DNA of 64,000 nucleotides from CAWDNM01 sp964521195 (GTDB taxonomy: Bacteria; Actinomycetota; Coriobacteriia; Anaerosomatales; JAAXUF01). The notes under the pieces were generated by a model that saw only the letters and a program-made list of their open reading frames with translations, was not told where the DNA came from and searched no databases. Numbering within the stretch: position 1 is the stretch's first letter; the number at the start of each line of letters is the position of its first letter. Positions 61,505 through 64,000 of the stretch are shown here, in pieces. The DNA lies in assembly GCA_964521195.1 (NCBI GenBank), contig CAZFRE010000002.1, positions 434,001-498,000 of the forward strand, in the 5' to 3' direction. A program made the translations under genes and the position numbers.

Positions 61505-63034
61505 ATGTATCGCGTGCTGAGTGGTGCCGAAGCCCGGGCCGTCGAGGAGCTGGCAGTAGCAGAACAGGGCGCCGAACTCGCTGCGCTCATGCGCGCCGCC
61601 GGCGCCGCCGTAGCCGCCGAGGTCGTCGAGCGCTTCCCGGCCGGGAGCATCACGGTGCTCGCGGGACCGGGCAACAACGGCGGCGACGGCTGGGTCGCGG
61701 CCCGCGACCTGCACGCCGGAGGACGCGGCGTGCGCGTGCTCACGACACGCGACCCCGGTGAGCTCACCGGCATAGCCGGCGAGGCCGCGAACGACGCGAT
61801 CGCCGCGGGCGTTTCGTGGAGCGCACCGGCCGAGCCGCCGAGCGCCGGCTCGCTCGCGAGCGCTGCCGTGGTGGTCGACGCGCTGCTCGGCATCGGCGGT
61901 TCGGGCGAGCTGCGCGAGCCGTTCGCGGCATGGGTGGGCGCGGCGAACGAGTGCGGCGCCTTCCTGCTCTCTGTCGACGTCCCCACCGGCATCGACGCCG
62001 ACACCGGTGCGGTGAACGGTCCGGCGATCGATGCGGACTGCACCGTGACCTTCACGGCGCCGAAGCGCGGGCTCGTCGTCTACCCGGGCGCAGGATGCGC
62101 CGGCGAGGTCGTGGTGGCGGACATCGGCATCGACCCCAACCTCGCGAATGTGGCGTCCGCACCCGAGATCTGGACCGCTGACGAGTACGCGGCCCTGCTG
62201 CCGCGTCCTGCGCTTGATGCGCACAAGGACTCGCGCGGCCGCGTGCTCGTGATCGCCGGCTCAGGCACGTATCCGGGGGCGGCGATTCTCGCTGCGCGCG
62301 GGGCGACACGAGCAGGTGCGGGCTACGTGACACTTGCCGTGCCGCAGGCGGTCGTCGGAATCGCGCATGCTCACCTGTTGTCGGTGCCGGTCATCGGGAT
62401 GCCGCAGGGCAAGACGCACGCGTTCTCCTCGGCGGCAGCGAGCAAGCTGGTCCAGATGGCGCGCGAGTACGACGCGGTGGTGCTTGGCCCCGGCCTCACG
62501 CTTGCCGACGGCGCGGTCGCGACCGCCCGCTCGATCGTCGCCGAGACCACCGTGCCGCTGGTGGTCGACGCTGACGCCCTCAACGCGCTCGTCGACGCGC
62601 AACGGCTCATCTCCGTGCGTAAGGCGCCGACCGTTCTGACGCCGCATCCCGGTGAACTCGGCCGGCTGTTGGGCACGAGTGGGACCGCCGTGCAGCGGGA
62701 CCGGCTCGCGGCGTCGGCGAAGCTGACCACGGCATCGGTCGCGGTGGTACTCAAGGGCGCTGGCACGATCATCAGCGCAGCGGAACGCCAAGTCGTCAAC
62801 GTGTCGGGCACGCCGGCCCTTGCGACCGCGGGGACCGGCGACGTGCTCGCGGGCGTCACCGGTGCATTCCTCGCGCAAGGGCTCTCACCGCTCGAGGCCG
62901 GCGCGCTCGCAGCGTACGTGCACGGGCGCGCCGGAGAGGCAGCGGCGTCAGCGCTGACGCCGATCTGCGTGACCGCCGAGGACGTTCCGGAGTACCTGCC
63001 GGACGCCATCGGCGAGATGCTCGGCAGCTGGTGA
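61505..63034 (+). CDS. nnrD: Bifunctional NAD(P)HX epimerase/ADP-dependent dehydratase
   Basis: Repairs hydrated, inactive NADH and NADPH. The 509-residue product fuses an N-terminal epimerase domain (about 1-210, with the AGPGNNGGDGWVAARDL motif) to a C-terminal ribokinase-like dehydratase (about 225-505, with LGPGLTLADG, TPHPGELGRLLG and the catalytic region TAGTGDVLAGVTGAFLAQG). ATG 61505 follows GGGGGATCG and gives the family start MYRVLSGAEARAVEELA. It lies between acpS and alr, as in many Gram-positive bacteria; the usual next gene, tsaE, is absent before alr. Confidence 0.95.
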   Translation: MYRVLSGAEARAVEELAVAEQGAELAALMRAAGAAVAAEVVERFPAGSITVLAGPGNNGGDGWVAARDLHAGGRGVRVLTTRDPGELTGIAGEAANDAIAAGVSWSAPAEPPSAGSLASAAVVVDALLGIGGSGELREPFAAWVGAANECGAFLLSVDVPTGIDADTGAVNGPAIDADCTVTFTAPKRGLVVYPGAGCAGEVVVADIGIDPNLANVASAPEIWTADEYAALLPRPALDAHKDSRGRVLVIAGSGTYPGAAILAARGATRAGAGYVTLAVPQAVVGIAHAHLLSVPVIGMPQGKTHAFSSAAASKLVQMAREYDAVVLGPGLTLADGAVATARSIVAETTVPLVVDADALNALVDAQRLISVRKAPTVLTPHPGELGRLLGTSGTAVQRDRLAASAKLTTASVAVVLKGAGTIISAAERQVVNVSGTPALATAGTGDVLAGVTGAFLAQGLSPLEAGALAAYVHGRAGEAAASALTPICVTAEDVPEYLPDAIGEMLGSW

Positions 63035-63151
63035 CGGTGCGGGGGAGTGCCGGGCGTGCGCACCGGCCGTTCGCAACGCCTCTCGCATCGCCACCTGTCG
63101 CCGGTACCCACGGCAGCCGGAGTGGGTGCGGACTCCGACGCCGACGGGGAC

Positions 63152-63179
63152 TCGACGGTGGGGGACTTGTCGGTATCAT
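63152..63179 (+). promoter_or_regulatory. Candidate alr promoter
   Basis: TCGACG (63152-63157) and TATCAT (63174-63179) with a 16-base spacer, in the 190-base gap before alr. Otherwise this gap shows no gene. Confidence 0.45.
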
Positions 63180-63224
63180 CACCACATCAGCAGTCGACGC
63201 TACGATGTTCGGGGGCCAGAGAAC

Positions 63225-64000
63225 GTGACACAGCACCGGTGGGCATGGACCGAGATCGACCTGTCTGCGATCCAGCACAACGTGCGGACACTGAAGGCGC
63301 TCACAAAGCCCGGCACGCTCTTCATGGCGGTCGTGAAGGCGGATGGCTACGGCCACGGTGCGCTTCACGTCGCCCGGGCTGCGCTGTCCGCCGGCGCCAA
63401 CCGGCTTGGCGTCGCGACGCTCGACGAGGCGATCGCACTTCGCGAGGCCGGGATCACTTCGCCCATCCAGCTGCTGTCCGAGCCGCCCGAGACCGCCATT
63501 CGTGAGCTGCTCGATCACGGTATCGTGCCGACGGTCACGACCCGCGAGTTCGCGGTCGCGCTCGGCAAGCAGGCGCTGCTGCGTGACATCGAGGCGCGCT
63601 ACCACCTGAAGGTGGACACCGGCATGAACCGCATCGGCGTGCGCGCCGAGGATGCCGCCGAGTTCGCGCGCTCGCTCTCCGACTTCCCCGGGCTCTCGCT
63701 TGAAGGGACGTTCACGCACTTCGCGACCGCCGACGTGCCGGGCGACTGGGACGTCCAGCGGCAGCTCGAACGCTTCACGCGGGCGCTCGAGGAGATGCGG
63801 ACCGAGGGGGTCGATCCCGGAATCGTGCATGCGGCGAACAGCCCGGCGACGATCCTCGTTCCGGACGCGCACTTCGACATGGTGCGTTGCGGCATAGCGA
63901 TCTACGGCCTGCACCCCTCCGAGTCGACCTACGGCGTCGTCGATCTGAAGCCGGCGATGTCGGTCAAGGCGCGCGCGAGTCTGGTCAAGCGTATCGGGAT
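63225..64000 (+). CDS. alr: Alanine racemase, 3'-truncated by the window
   Basis: PLP enzyme that makes D-alanine for peptidoglycan. The visible 258 residues begin TQHRWAWTEIDLSAIQHNVR and contain the PLP-binding lysine (Lys38) in VVKADGYGHG, then the barrel motifs KVDTGMNRIGVR, THFATAD, HAANSPATI and VRCGIAIYGLHP. The frame stays open to the last base. GTG 63225 is chosen because GGGGG lies nine bases upstream. The C-terminal beta domain carrying the catalytic Tyr lies beyond the window. Confidence 0.96.
   Translation, partial: MTQHRWAWTEIDLSAIQHNVRTLKALTKPGTLFMAVVKADGYGHGALHVARAALSAGANRLGVATLDEAIALREAGITSPIQLLSEPPETAIRELLDHGIVPTVTTREFAVALGKQALLRDIEARYHLKVDTGMNRIGVRAEDAAEFARSLSDFPGLSLEGTFTHFATADVPGDWDVQRQLERFTRALEEMRTEGVDPGIVHAANSPATILVPDAHFDMVRCGIAIYGLHPSESTYGVVDLKPAMSVKARASLVKRIG

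Overview
The window is a 64-kb chromosomal segment of a high-GC Gram-positive bacterium. Gene order and several lineage features suggest a deep-branching actinobacterium of the Coriobacteriia type (an inference, not tested by any search). Supporting points are the high GC content, the actinobacterial coiled-coil insertion in RpoC (about residues 140-240), tRNA-Thr and tRNA-Met followed by rpmG, tRNA-Trp, secE and nusG, and Firmicutes-like blocks (clpC-radA-disA-yacL-ispD-ispF-cysE-cysS-rlmB-yacP-sigH, ecfA-ecfA-ecfT-truA-rplM-rpsI, and a glmS ribozyme). I see no insertion sequence, prophage, CRISPR array or integrase. All but one protein gene lie on the plus strand.

Layout. 1-4.3 kb: a truncated M50 site-2-type protease, the redox repressor Rex with a likely self-operator, a TatA-type translocase subunit, GreA and LysS. 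4.3-16.4 kb: stress and housekeeping genes clpC, radA, disA (c-di-AMP synthase), a YacL-type PIN/TRAM membrane protein, ispD, ispF, cysE, cysS, rlmB, yacP and a SigH-like sigma factor. A HAIR-like inverted repeat lies upstream of clpC. 16.5-19.9 kb: tRNA-Thr(UGU), a minus-strand membrane class III nucleotide cyclase, a divergent cyclic-nucleotide-binding protein, an unrecognised protein, then tRNA-Tyr, tRNA-Thr(GGU) and tRNA-Met.

19.9-52.5 kb: almost the complete transcription-translation supercluster: tuf, rpmG, tRNA-Trp, secE, nusG, rplK, rplA, an L10-leader attenuator, rplJ, rplL, rpoB, rpoC, then the str, S10, spc and alpha operons through rplQ. 52.5-64 kb: an ECF transporter energising module (ecfA1, ecfA2, ecfT), truA, rplM-rpsI, glmM, a PAS protein, a glmS ribozyme followed by glmS, acpS, bifunctional NAD(P)HX repair enzyme, and alr running off the end.

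Most notable observations: (1) RpoC carries a roughly 150-residue C-terminal extension. It ends in a helix-hairpin-helix domain that aligns without gaps over 50 residues to the C-terminal domain of the RpoA encoded 18 kb downstream, and keeps most residues that contact UP-element DNA in E. coli alpha. (2) A convincing glmS ribozyme sits ahead of glmS in a high-GC actinobacterial-type genome. (3) A nucleotide cyclase with unusual substrate-specifying positions is divergent from a small cNMP-binding protein. (4) Several operator, leader and hairpin elements suggest regulation: Rex, HspR-type HAIR, L10 leader, and an rpsL-rpsG intercistronic structure.

How the genes work together: the region links protein synthesis (ribosome, RNA polymerase, elongation factors, Sec export) to envelope precursor supply (GlmM, GlmS, Alr, IspD/F), cysteine and cysteinyl-tRNA supply, second-messenger signalling (c-di-AMP and probably a cyclic nucleotide), and stress proteolysis and repair (ClpC, RadA).
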